Positions 7,612 through 15,331 of a DNA stretch of 64,000 nt are shown one piece after another. The DNA lies in the NCBI RefSeq assembly GCF_014174355.1, contig NZ_JABEQF010000014.1, forward strand, positions 26,449 to 90,448, read 5' to 3'. Every line of letters starts with the position of its first letter. Position 1 is the first letter of the stretch. The notes below the pieces were generated by a model, which was given only the letters and a program-made list of their open reading frames with translations, searched no databases and had not been told where the DNA came from. Source of the DNA: Gluconacetobacter azotocaptans (GTDB lineage: Bacteria; Pseudomonadota; Alphaproteobacteria; Acetobacterales; Acetobacteraceae). The translations under genes and the position numbers were made by a program.

Positions 7612-8400
7612 ATGACCGCTCGCAGGTCTTTCGTCATTTTTGCCGTTGTCGCGGCGCTGGGTGCCGGGGCGGCGGTGCCGGCTTCGGCGCAGTCGGCGTT
7701 GTCGCTGTCGCGGCGGGGCACGAGTGTGGGCATTGCCGCAGCGCTGGGCAACCGCGACCGGCCCGAGGCCGACCGCGCGGCGGATGCCAACCGCAAGCCG
7801 GCTGCCCTGCTGGCCTTTGCCGGCCTGCGGCGCGGGATGAACGTCGCGGACATCATGCCCGGCAGGGGCTATTTTACGCGGATCTTCAGCAATGTCGTCG
7901 GCGCGGACGGCCATGTGTGGGCCGTCGTCCCGGCCGAACGGGTAGCGAAGAAGCCGGACGCGGCGGATGCGGTCAAGGCGATCGCCGCCGATGCGTCTTT
8001 CGGCAACGTGACGGTGCTGGTCCAGCCGCTGGATGCGATCAGCATTCCCAAACCGCTCGATCTCGCCTGGACATCGCAGAACTATCACGACGTCTATTAC
8101 GGCAGCGGGGCCGATGCGGCGCTGGCGCTGGACAAGGCGGTGTTCGCGGCGTTGCGCCGGGGCGGCATTTTCATGGTGGTGGACCATGTGGCCAATCCGG
8201 GCATGACCCCGGACGCCGTCCGCACGCTGCATCGTATCGACCCGGCCCTCATTCGTCGGCAGGTCGAGGCCGTCGGGTTCCATTTCGAGGGCGAGAGCAA
8301 GGTGCTGGCCAATGGGCAGGACACGCACAGCCTTCCCGTCTTCGACCCGTCGATTCGCGGCCATACCGACCAGGTGGTGTTGAAGTTCCGCAAGCCCTGA
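7612..8400 (+). CDS. Exported class I SAM-dependent methyltransferase-like protein
   Basis: The 262-residue product opens with a clear signal peptide, MTARRSFVIFAVVAALGAGA, with likely cleavage after PASA. It then has a methyltransferase-like Rossmann core: VADIMPGRGYFTRIFSNVVG stands at motif I, although the usual E/DxGxGxG is altered to D-I-M-P-G-R-G-Y. QNYHDVYYG and FMVVDHVANPG correspond to later strands. This pattern is that of the 'predicted methyltransferase' group (COG4798), which is oddly periplasmic. SAM use in the periplasm is doubtful, so another ligand is possible. AAGGAGGTGG precedes the ATG at 7612. A lipase-like lipoprotein follows 29 bp downstream. Confidence 0.75.
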   Translation: MTARRSFVIFAVVAALGAGAAVPASAQSALSLSRRGTSVGIAAALGNRDRPEADRAADANRKPAALLAFAGLRRGMNVADIMPGRGYFTRIFSNVVGADGHVWAVVPAERVAKKPDAADAVKAIAADASFGNVTVLVQPLDAISIPKPLDLAWTSQNYHDVYYGSGADAALALDKAVFAALRRGGIFMVVDHVANPGMTPDAVRTLHRIDPALIRRQVEAVGFHFEGESKVLANGQDTHSLPVFDPSIRGHTDQVVLKFRKP

Positions 8401-8429
8401 TCTCTTCCTTTCCTGACGGAGCCGCGCTC

Positions 8430-9623
8430 ATGAAACGACTGCCTGTCCTGATGATCGGCGTGCTGATGCCGGCCCTGGCCGCGTGCCAGCAGGCGGCGCC
8501 TCCTGCCCCGGCACCCGTCGTGCAGCCTGTGGCGGTGGCCGGCAGCCTGACCGCGCAGGCCCCGCTTGCGGCGGCCGACAGCGTGCCGGGCGCGGGGCAG
8601 GCCCTGACGATCAGCTATCTGTCGACCGATGGCGTGACCGGATCGGGCCTGGTGCCGGTCACGGGCGAGGTGATCTATCCCGCCGGTCCGGCGCCCGCCG
8701 GCGGATGGCCGATCGTGGCGTGGGCGCATGGCACGGTGGGCATCGCCGATATCTGCGCCCCGTCGCGCAACCCGCATTCCGCGCGCGACAAGACTTATCT
8801 GGCCGAATGGCTGCATCGGGGCTTTGCGATCGTCGCCACCGACTATCAGGGGCTGGGCAGTGACGGCACCCACCCCTATCTGAATGCGCGCGCCGAGGCT
8901 TACAGCGTGCTCGACGGCATCCGCGCCGCACTGTCCGGACTGCCGGATCTGCGCAACCGGGTCATGATCGTCGGCCAGTCGCAGGGGGCGGGCGCTGCCT
9001 TCGCGGCCACCGCCTATGCGCCGGAGTACGCGCCCGCGCTGGATATTCGCGGCACGGTGGCCACCGGCATTCCCTACATGACGCCGCAGATCGCGAAGGC
9101 GCTGACGGCCGGCGCGCACGGGAAGAAGGCGCCCAAGGACGACCCCCTGGTGGCCTATGCCCTGCTGATGGGCGCTTCGACAGCCGGGCTGGACCCGTCC
9201 TTCGATGCGTCGGCGGCCTTCACCCCCAGGGCGATGAAGGCGTTCCATGCGGCGTCCTCGGTCTGTTTTCCCGACCTGTTCGACAGGGTCAAGGCCGATC
9301 ACCTGACGCAGGCCAATGCCTTCGCGCCGGGGATTGACACCGCCCTGGCGCCGAGTTTCCGTGCCATGGCCTTCCCGACATTGAAGCTGCGGACGCCGCT
9401 TTTCGTGGGCACGGGGGCCAGGGACCGGGACGTCGCGCCCGATGGGCAGCTTCTGCTGGTGAAGGATGCCTGCCGCGCGGGAACGATCGTTCAGGCGCAT
9501 CTCTACAAGGGGCTGGACCATTCCCAGACGGTGATGGCGTCCGTTCCGGATTCGGCGGCCTTCACGCGGGCGGTGATGGCGGGCGGGCCGGTTCAGCCGT
9601 CCTGCTCACCCGTCGGCCGGTAA
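8430..9623 (+). CDS. Lipase-family alpha/beta hydrolase, predicted lipoprotein
   Basis: The 397-residue protein starts MKRLPVLMIGVLMPALAAC, a lipoprotein signal with lipobox LAAC, so it is probably anchored in the outer or inner membrane and faces the periplasm. The mature part follows the secretory lipase (LIP) pattern: WAHGTVGIADICAPS near the oxyanion region, the nucleophile elbow GQSQGAG at about residues 188-194, an Asp in GTGARDRDVAP, and the catalytic His in KGLDHSQTVM near the C-terminus. The substrate is unknown but would be an ester. It is probably co-transcribed with the upstream exported methyltransferase-like gene. A repeat copy lies directly after the stop. Confidence 0.85.
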   Translation: MKRLPVLMIGVLMPALAACQQAAPPAPAPVVQPVAVAGSLTAQAPLAAADSVPGAGQALTISYLSTDGVTGSGLVPVTGEVIYPAGPAPAGGWPIVAWAHGTVGIADICAPSRNPHSARDKTYLAEWLHRGFAIVATDYQGLGSDGTHPYLNARAEAYSVLDGIRAALSGLPDLRNRVMIVGQSQGAGAAFAATAYAPEYAPALDIRGTVATGIPYMTPQIAKALTAGAHGKKAPKDDPLVAYALLMGASTAGLDPSFDASAAFTPRAMKAFHAASSVCFPDLFDRVKADHLTQANAFAPGIDTALAPSFRAMAFPTLKLRTPLFVGTGARDRDVAPDGQLLLVKDACRAGTIVQAHLYKGLDHSQTVMASVPDSAAFTRAVMAGGPVQPSCSPVGR

Positions 9624-9747
9624 GGTCACGTCGGGCGTTGCCCGAACCCGCCAGGGCCTGAGGCCCTGGACCCTGCTTATGGATGAAACGAGCGGGTTTC
9701 CAAAGGGTGATGCCCTTTGGCGGGTTTCAGGGCAGCGCCCTGAGGGG
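9624..9747. repeat. Intergenic multi-hairpin repeat, copy R4 (near-complete)
   Basis: All four stems are visible: GTCGGGCGTTGCCCGAAC, CCAGGGCCTGAGGCCCTGG, CCAAAGGGTGATGCCCTTTGG and CAGGGCAGCGCCCTG. It sits between two convergent genes (lipase and crcB) exactly where a bidirectional terminator would be expected. That role is inference. Confidence 0.85.
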
Positions 9748-9749
9748 CC

Positions 9750-10193
9750 TCACGCGCGGTCGGCTGCGTTCTGCCGGTCCGGGGCGGGGCCCGAGTGATT
9801 GAGGGCGTCGGCGGCCAGGAAGCCGGCGTAGACGCTGATGAGGCACAGGACGACGGACAGGCCCACGTTCAGGGCGGCGCGTCCGGGGGCGCCGCCGCGC
9901 AGCAGGTCGAGGGTCTGCAGGCTGAAGGACGAGAAGGTGGTGTATCCGCCGCAGAGTCCCACCATGAAGACCAGGCGCGTCAGGTCCGACGCGGGGTGGC
10001 GGCCGGCGGCGATGGTCAGCGTGCCGAAAAACGCGATGGCGAACGAGCCGGTCGTGTTGATCAGGATCGTGCCCCACGGCAGCGCCTGGCTCCAGCGCGC
10101 GGTGGCCAGCCCCACCCAGTAGCGGGCGATCGTGCCCAGGGCGCCGCCGGCCCCGATGGCCAGGGTGGTCAGCAGTTTATGCGGGTCCAGCAC
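9750..10193 (-). CDS. crcB: Fluoride ion exporter CrcB/FluC
   Basis: The 147-residue membrane protein has four hydrophobic segments. It carries the family hallmarks [12 protein letters not shown] (segment 1), [13 protein letters not shown] (segment 2, with the conserved Asn of the fluoride pore) and [15 protein letters not shown] (segment 3, whose two phenylalanines line the fluoride path). It forms dual-topology dimers that release cytosolic fluoride. I chose the GTG at 10191-10193 because AGGAAA lies just upstream and no ATG sits at the right place. The gap of 32 bp to the upstream UspA-family gene suggests an operon. No fluoride riboswitch is evident in front of it. Confidence 0.9.
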   Translation of the reverse strand: MLDPHKLLTTLAIGAGGALGTIARYWVGLATARWSQALPWGTILINTTGSFAIAFFGTLTIAAGRHPASDLTRLVFMVGLCGGYTTFSSFSLQTLDLLRGGAPGRAALNVGLSVVLCLISVYAGFLAADALNHSGPAPDRQNAADRA

Positions 10194-10225
10194 GCGGTAT
10201 TTTCCTGTCTTCGCGGATGGGGCGT

Positions 10226-11050
10226 TCAGTGCTGCATCCAGGTGGGAATGTCCGGGCGGTCCAGGATATGGGTGGTGACGCTGCCCAGCAGGCGGTCGTG
10301 CAGCCGGCCGTGGGCGAATGCGCCCATGACGATCAGGTCGCACCCGTCGTCGTGCGCGGTGGCCAGGATCTGTTCGGCCGCGTCGATCGGCGAGGCCGGG
10401 GGCGCGGTCCGGGCCTGGCCCGGCAGCGGCGCGCAGGTGGGCGGCAGCCCGGCCGGCGGCGGCGTGTCCGACTGGCGCAGCAGGGCCAGATGTTCCGCCT
10501 GGCGCAGCACGGCGCCGGCCGAGGCGAAGGCCCGGCGGCAGGGTTCGGTGTCCTTCCACGCCAGCAGGATGCGCGCGCCGACCGGACGGTTCCAGCCCGG
10601 CGGCACGAACAGCACGGGCCGGCCGGAGTCGAACAGGGCGGCGTGGGTGGCGCGGCGCTTCTGGTCGCTGTCGTGGGGCTGGGGAAAGCCGATCACGATC
10701 AGCGCGGCGTCGCCGGCATAGCCCGCGATGATGCGTCCGACCGAAATCTCGGGGTCCAGCCAGTTGGCCTCGACCGAAGGGGAGACCTGCCCGTCGGCCC
10801 GCGCGGCCGACAGCCAGGCGCGGAAGCGGGTGTGCAGGTCGTTTGCCCAGCCGCGCTGCGCGTCGCGCAGCTCTGTGGTGCGCTGTTCGGTCAGGATGTT
10901 CTCGGTGGGCAGGATGGTGTCCTGCGGCGGTTCGCGGGCGGCCAGCACGTCAAGCCGGGCGCCGCCGACGCGGTGCAGGATCTCGGCGGCGGCCGCCAGC
11001 AGGCCCGGGGCATGCTCGGGCCGGTTGAGGATGACCAGGATTCCGTTCAT
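10226..11050 (-). CDS. Universal stress protein (tandem UspA-like domains)
   Basis: The 274-residue protein has two UspA-like parts. The first begins [15 protein letters not shown] and includes [16 protein letters not shown]. The second includes [20 protein letters not shown] and ends [20 protein letters not shown] followed by SVTTHILD. The second half contains the G-x-x-G-(x)9-G(S/T) ATP-site signature ([15 protein letters not shown]). The first half lacks a clear ATP motif. It is a cytosolic stress protein. It is followed at 32 bp by crcB and preceded at about 60 bp by the GNAT-like gene, so a stress-related operon is likely. Confidence 0.85.
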   Translation of the reverse strand: MNGILVILNRPEHAPGLLAAAAEILHRVGGARLDVLAAREPPQDTILPTENILTEQRTTELRDAQRGWANDLHTRFRAWLSAARADGQVSPSVEANWLDPEISVGRIIAGYAGDAALIVIGFPQPHDSDQKRRATHAALFDSGRPVLFVPPGWNRPVGARILLAWKDTEPCRRAFASAGAVLRQAEHLALLRQSDTPPPAGLPPTCAPLPGQARTAPPASPIDAAEQILATAHDDGCDLIVMGAFAHGRLHDRLLGSVTTHILDRPDIPTWMQH

Positions 11051-11112
11051 GGGGGTGACCCTTCCTCTTGGCCCTGCCCCGAACCCGGCCGGGCCGGGCC
11101 GGGGGCGGGCGG

Positions 11113-12351
11113 TCAGGGCGTCAGGGGCTTTTCATAGACGCGGTGGCGCTTGCACGGTTCGGGCACGATGCGTTCGATCAGGCGGCGCATCGGCATGTTG
11201 GTTTCCAGGATCCAGCCCAGTTCGATCATGCGATAGGGCAGGGTGCGGCCCCGGCGCATCAGCTCGCCGATGATCAGCGCGGGCAGGATGGCGCCCAGCG
11301 CCGTGCCTTCCAGGTCCTTGCTGACGCCCAGCAGGATGACGCGGGCCGAATGGAAGCGGTGGCGCAGCAGCCGCATGGCCAGCCGGACCCAGCCGAGGGG
11401 CGAGGGCGCGCCGCCTAGGTCGCCCACGGCGTCGTAGATGTTGGGCACCACCAGGGCCACCGCCACGGGCTCGCCCTTCTGTTCGATCAGCACGTAATGC
11501 TCGGGGCGCAGCAGGGGCTGCATCTGCGCGACCATGGTGGTGATGTCCTCGCGCGTCAGGTCGACGGCGCCCCAGCTTCGGCGCCAGGCGTCGTTGTACA
11601 GGCGGCGCAGGATCTCGGCGTCCTCGGCCAGGCGGCCCTTGCGCAGGCCGCGCGTGGTCACGCTGCCCAGCCGGCCTTCGCCCAGGCGCAGGCCCGACGG
11701 CAGGGGCAGCGCGGCCTCGGCCTCGGGGCCCATCTGCATCTGGTAGGCCAGCACGTCCATCGCCTTGGCGAAGCCGCAGGCCTCGACCAGCGGGGGCAGC
11801 CAGTGCGGGTGCCACGGCATGGCGATCATGGGGGGCATCTGCTGCCCGTCCACCATCAGCCCGTATTCGCCGTTGTAGTTCAGCAGGAACGGCCCGCGCG
11901 CCACGCTGGCCCCCTGGGCGCGCAGCCACGCGCAGGCGGCGTCCAGCAAGGGGGCCACGACGGCGATATCGTCGATGGCGTCCAGCGCGCCGAAGAAGCC
12001 GACATTTTGGCCCTCGCGCGGGGCCACCAGGTCGTCGATCTGCGCCGAGACGCGGCCGACCGGCCGGCCGTCGCGCATCGCCAGGAACAGGCGCGCGCGG
12101 CCGCGCCGGAAGAAGGCGTTCTTCTTCGGTTCCACCAGGTCGCGCTGTTCCATGTCCAGCGGCGGGACGTATCCCGGCTGGCCGGCATAAAGCCGCCGCG
12201 GCAGGGTGACGAAGGCCGACAGCAGGCGCTTGCCCTCGACGGGCACGATCGTGACAGGGGCCGACGCTGGAAGGGCGGATACGGACGTGTCGGCGTCGAT
12301 GGACGGGGTGTCGTGGGCTGCGGTCCGGGCAGAAGAACGTTCAATCTGCAT
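11113..12351 (-). CDS. GNAT-like protein of the 'dATP pyrophosphohydrolase' annotated group
   Basis: The 412-residue cytosolic protein contains an N-terminal region with RLFLAMRDGRPVGRVSAQID, followed by an acyl-CoA-N-acyltransferase-like core, and LIEQKGEPVAVALVVPNIYD in the C-terminal half. It ends with EPCKRHRVYEKPL. Such duplicated GNAT-fold proteins are often mislabelled dATP pyrophosphohydrolases and have no proven activity. The start is the ATG at 12349-12351; the frame upstream is low-complexity. It is the first gene of a leftward group with UspA-family protein and CrcB. Confidence 0.65.
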   Translation of the reverse strand: MQIERSSARTAAHDTPSIDADTSVSALPASAPVTIVPVEGKRLLSAFVTLPRRLYAGQPGYVPPLDMEQRDLVEPKKNAFFRRGRARLFLAMRDGRPVGRVSAQIDDLVAPREGQNVGFFGALDAIDDIAVVAPLLDAACAWLRAQGASVARGPFLLNYNGEYGLMVDGQQMPPMIAMPWHPHWLPPLVEACGFAKAMDVLAYQMQMGPEAEAALPLPSGLRLGEGRLGSVTTRGLRKGRLAEDAEILRRLYNDAWRRSWGAVDLTREDITTMVAQMQPLLRPEHYVLIEQKGEPVAVALVVPNIYDAVGDLGGAPSPLGWVRLAMRLLRHRFHSARVILLGVSKDLEGTALGAILPALIIGELMRRGRTLPYRMIELGWILETNMPMRRLIERIVPEPCKRHRVYEKPLTP

Positions 12352-12514
12352 GTATGAATTCTGCCACCATCCCACTGTCGCGCCCACCATCGCACCCACG
12401 CTTGCGGAGGCCGATATAACGGACGGGGGCCAGAACATACAGCCCGAAAGGATGGAAAACGAAGCGTTATTTCCGTAATATCCCGAAACGATTCTCGCGA
12501 CCGGAGGAGAAGGC

Positions 12515-12871
12515 GTGGACGCCGAGCCGAAACAGCTTCAGCAGGCGATGCAGCGGGCGGCGCCCGCCGGGGTGATGCTGTCGTTCCGCCCGATGTTCGG
12601 CGGTATCATGGGCTATGCGGACGGGCGGCCGGTCGCGTCGCTGTCGAACGTGGGGCTGGCGCTGAAGCTGGCGGGCGCCGACCGGGTGGAGATGCTGGCG
12701 CTGCCCGGGGCGGCGCCGCTGCGCTACGAACCCGACGCGCCGCCCAGCAAATCCTACGTCGTGCTGCCCGGCGCCCTGCTGGCCGACGCCCACGGGCTGC
12801 GCGGCTGGATCGCCCGCGCGGCGGCGGGGCTGCCGCCCCGGGCCGGGAAAAAGGGCCGCGTGCGGGCCTGA
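12515..12871 (+). CDS. TfoX/Sxy N-terminal-domain protein
   Basis: The 118-residue protein reads SFRPMFGGIMGYADGRPVAS and later VGLALKLAGADRVEML and KSYVVLPGALLAD. This is the pattern of the TfoX N-terminal domain (R-x-M-F-G-G ... G-x-x-x-x-L-K). The usual C-terminal TfoX domain is missing, as in many alphaproteobacterial single-domain homologues. TfoX/Sxy proteins modulate competence genes with CRP in gammaproteobacteria. The role of short versions is not established. It faces panB convergently, with an 18-bp gap. Confidence 0.8.
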   Translation: MDAEPKQLQQAMQRAAPAGVMLSFRPMFGGIMGYADGRPVASLSNVGLALKLAGADRVEMLALPGAAPLRYEPDAPPSKSYVVLPGALLADAHGLRGWIARAAAGLPPRAGKKGRVRA

Positions 12872-12889
12872 CGAACGGGAAGGGCGGGC

Positions 12890-13720
12890 TCAGTCTTCGC
12901 CCAGGGCGCGGTCCAGCTCGTCCTTGTCCATCCGGGCGCTGTGGGCGGGGGTGGGGAAGGCGCCGGACTGGACCTCGTCCACATACTGGCGCAGAGCGGT
13001 TTCGATCGCGGTGCCGATGTCGGCGTAGCGGCGGGCATGGCGGGGCGATTTGCCGTCGTACAGGCCCAGCACGTCGTGCCACACCTGCACCTGCCCGTCG
13101 CAGCCCGCGCCCGCGCCGATGCCGATCACCGGAATCCGCAGCCGACGCGACACTGCCTCGGCCAGCGGGGCGGGCACCAGTTCCAGCACCAGGGCGAAGG
13201 TGCCGGCGTCTTCCAGCGCCCGGGCGTCGGCCAGCAGCCGCCGGGCCTCGGCCGCCTGCCGGGCCTGCACGCGCAGGCCCAGCGTGTGCTGCGCCTGCGG
13301 CGTCAGGCCCAGGTGGCCCATCACCGGCACGCCCAGCTCGGTCAGGCGGCGGACGATGGGCACGATCGGGGCGCCGCCTTCCAGCTTCACGGCCTGGACG
13401 CCGGCCTGCTGCATCATGCGGCGGGCGGCGGTCATGGCGTCGGCCTCGGTCGCGTAGGTCAGGAAGGGCAGGTCGGCGACGACGAAGGCGTGGCTGGTGC
13501 CCCGCACCACCGCCGCCGCGTGGCGGATCATGTCGTCCAGCGTGACCGGCAGGGTGGTGTCGTGGCCGTACACCACCATGCCCAGCGAATCGCCGACCAG
13601 CACGATCGGCACGCCCGCGCGTTCGGCCAGCCGGGCCGAGGGAAAGTCGTAGGCCGTCAGCATGACGATTCGCCGGCCCGCCTGCTTCATGGCCTGAAGG
13701 TCGAAGAGCGTGGTTCGCAT
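12890..13720 (-). CDS. panB: 3-methyl-2-oxobutanoate hydroxymethyltransferase (ketopantoate hydroxymethyltransferase)
   Basis: PanB transfers a hydroxymethyl group from 5,10-methylene-tetrahydrofolate to 2-oxoisovalerate, the first committed step of pantothenate and CoA synthesis. All signature blocks are present in the 276 residues: [39 protein letters not shown] (Mg2+-binding Asp), [22 protein letters not shown] (catalytic Glu) and [15 protein letters not shown]. Length is normal. The start is the ATG at 13718-13720. Upstream frame extension is only arginine/proline-rich read-through. The gene stands 47 bp downstream of the acetyltransferase on the same strand. Confidence 0.95.
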   Translation of the reverse strand: MRTTLFDLQAMKQAGRRIVMLTAYDFPSARLAERAGVPIVLVGDSLGMVVYGHDTTLPVTLDDMIRHAAAVVRGTSHAFVVADLPFLTYATEADAMTAARRMMQQAGVQAVKLEGGAPIVPIVRRLTELGVPVMGHLGLTPQAQHTLGLRVQARQAAEARRLLADARALEDAGTFALVLELVPAPLAEAVSRRLRIPVIGIGAGAGCDGQVQVWHDVLGLYDGKSPRHARRYADIGTAIETALRQYVDEVQSGAFPTPAHSARMDKDELDRALGED

Positions 13721-13767
13721 CGGCAGATCCGCCTTGTCGGTGGGGGCGCGGGAAGGTCGGGCGCGGG

Positions 13768-14328
13768 TCAAGGGCAATGCGCCTGGCCCACCTCGCGGCG
13801 CATGGCGCAGCGGCGGTGCAGGCCGTGGGCGGCTTCCTCGGCCAGGATGGCGCGCAGGCGCGGGGTCAGGGCGTCGTCGTCCAGCAGGGTAAAGCCCGCG
13901 CGGGCATAGAACGGCGCGTTCCACGGCACGTCGCGGAAGGTGGTCAGCGTCACGGCGGACAGGCCGTGGGCGGCGGCATGCCGCGCGGCATGGTCCAGCA
14001 GGCGGCGGCCCAGGCCCTGCCCCTGCCGGTCGGCGCGGACCGACAATTCCCGGATGTGCAGGACGCGGCCGTCCTCGGCCGCCACGCCGGCGGTCAGGAA
14101 GCCGGTGAGGCCGGTCGCATCCTCGGTCACCCAGCAGGTGCCCTGCGCGATCGCTTCCAGGTGGCCGTCGGCCGGCATGACGTCGTGGCTGGCGATCCAG
14201 GCCAGGTCGGGCAGGGCCAGGAACGACGCGCCGGCCGAGCGTTCGACATCGGGCAGGCCGGGGGCGTCCGCCGGGCGGGCGGTGCGCAGGGTGGCCGCGG
14301 CCGGCGGCGGGGCGGGGGCGCGCGTCAT
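13768..14328 (-). CDS. GNAT-family N-acetyltransferase
   Basis: The 186-residue protein begins [20 protein letters not shown]. It carries the acetyl-CoA site [20 protein letters not shown] (R-x-x-G-x-G/A) at about residues 95-115, and [18 protein letters not shown], the usual Y-x-x-x-G-F end of a GNAT fold. The acceptor is unknown. Its ATG (14326-14328) overlaps the TGA of the upstream EamA transporter gene by four bases (ATGA), so the two are translationally coupled. Coupling of an exporter with an acetyltransferase suggests detoxification of a common amine substrate, which is inference. Confidence 0.85.
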   Translation of the reverse strand: MTRAPAPPPAAATLRTARPADAPGLPDVERSAGASFLALPDLAWIASHDVMPADGHLEAIAQGTCWVTEDATGLTGFLTAGVAAEDGRVLHIRELSVRADRQGQGLGRRLLDHAARHAAAHGLSAVTLTTFRDVPWNAPFYARAGFTLLDDDALTPRLRAILAEEAAHGLHRRCAMRREVGQAHCP

Positions 14329-15176
14329 GCCAGGCGCAGCACGACGGCGCCGGTCGCGATGACGGCGGCGGCGGCCATGCGGGTGCGGCCGATCCGTTCG
14401 TGCAGGATCATGCCGGCGATCAGCATGGCGAAGACGATCGAGGTTTCGCGCAGGGCGGCGATGACGGCGATGGGCGCGCGGGTCATCGCCCACAGCGCCA
14501 GCCCGTAGGACACCAGCGTTCCGGCCCCGCCGGCCAGGCCGGGCAGCAGGCCGCCGCGCAGGGCCCCCAGCGCGCCCACCCCGCGCGTCGCCGCGATCCA
14601 GACCAGCAGGGGCGGGCTGGAGGCCAGGAAAAGCCACAGCGTATAGGCCGCCGGCGCGCCCGACAGCCGGGCCCCGGTGCCGTCGACCAGCGTGTAGGTC
14701 GCGATCACCACCGCGTTCAGCAGCGCCAGCACGGTGCCGGCGCGGCCGCCCTGGCCATGCCCCGCCAGCGTCAGGGCCAGCACCCCGCAACAGATCAGCC
14801 CGATGCCCGCCCAGGCCGCGCCGGGCAGGGCCATGCCGGCCCACAGCGCGCCCGCGCCGGCCACCAGCACCGGGGCGGTGCCACGCATCAGCGGATAGAC
14901 GCGGCCCATGTCCGCCACCCGATAGGCACTGGCCACCAGCACGTAATAAAGCATCTGCAACACGATCGACGCGCCCAGGTAAGGCCAGCTTGCCCGGGCC
15001 GGCGGGTGCACGAACGGCAGCAGGACGGCGGCGATGACGCCGGCCGCCCCGGTGACCAGGGCGGTGGTCATCAGCTTGTCCCGCCCGCCCTTGACGATGG
15101 CGTTCCATGTGGCGTGCAGCAGGGCCGCGAACAACATGATGGCGAAGATCCCGGCGGTCAGGTGGTGTGGCGTCAT
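14325..15176 (-). CDS. EamA-family (DMT) transporter
   Basis: The 283-residue protein has about ten hydrophobic helices arranged as two EamA repeats. It starts [20 protein letters not shown], followed by [10 protein letters not shown], a motif typical of this DMT subgroup. The second repeat ends with [20 protein letters not shown] and [20 protein letters not shown]. It lies in the inner membrane and probably exports a small metabolite. It overlaps the following acetyltransferase gene by ATGA. The start is the ATG at 15174-15176. Confidence 0.85.
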   Translation of the reverse strand: MTPHHLTAGIFAIMLFAALLHATWNAIVKGGRDKLMTTALVTGAAGVIAAVLLPFVHPPARASWPYLGASIVLQMLYYVLVASAYRVADMGRVYPLMRGTAPVLVAGAGALWAGMALPGAAWAGIGLICCGVLALTLAGHGQGGRAGTVLALLNAVVIATYTLVDGTGARLSGAPAAYTLWLFLASSPPLLVWIAATRGVGALGALRGGLLPGLAGGAGTLVSYGLALWAMTRAPIAVIAALRETSIVFAMLIAGMILHERIGRTRMAAAAVIATGAVVLRLA

Positions 15177-15270
15177 GGCCGGTATCCGTGCGGTGATGGG
15201 CGGGCCGGCGATCCCGTCCGGCGGTTCGGGTCCGGCATAGCGCCTTTGAACCGGTTTCCCAATGGGCGGA

Positions 15271-15326
15271 TATAAAATCCCGGGTTTCCAAGGGGCCGCA
15301 CCTTCGGGGGGCAAGGGCGAAACCCG
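15271..15326. repeat. Intergenic repeat, copy R6 (partial)
   Basis: Only the central part GGGTTTCCAAGGGGCCGCAC and a decayed CAAGGGC module remain. It lies between the 5' end of the EamA transporter gene and the 3' end of the AsmA gene. Confidence 0.5.
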
Positions 15327-15331
15327 TGCCG

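Noticed and set aside
9900..11112. Fluoride riboswitch upstream of crcB
   Set aside because: crcB starts 32 bp after the UspA-family gene and no crcB-motif fold was recognised there or ahead of the UspA-family gene.
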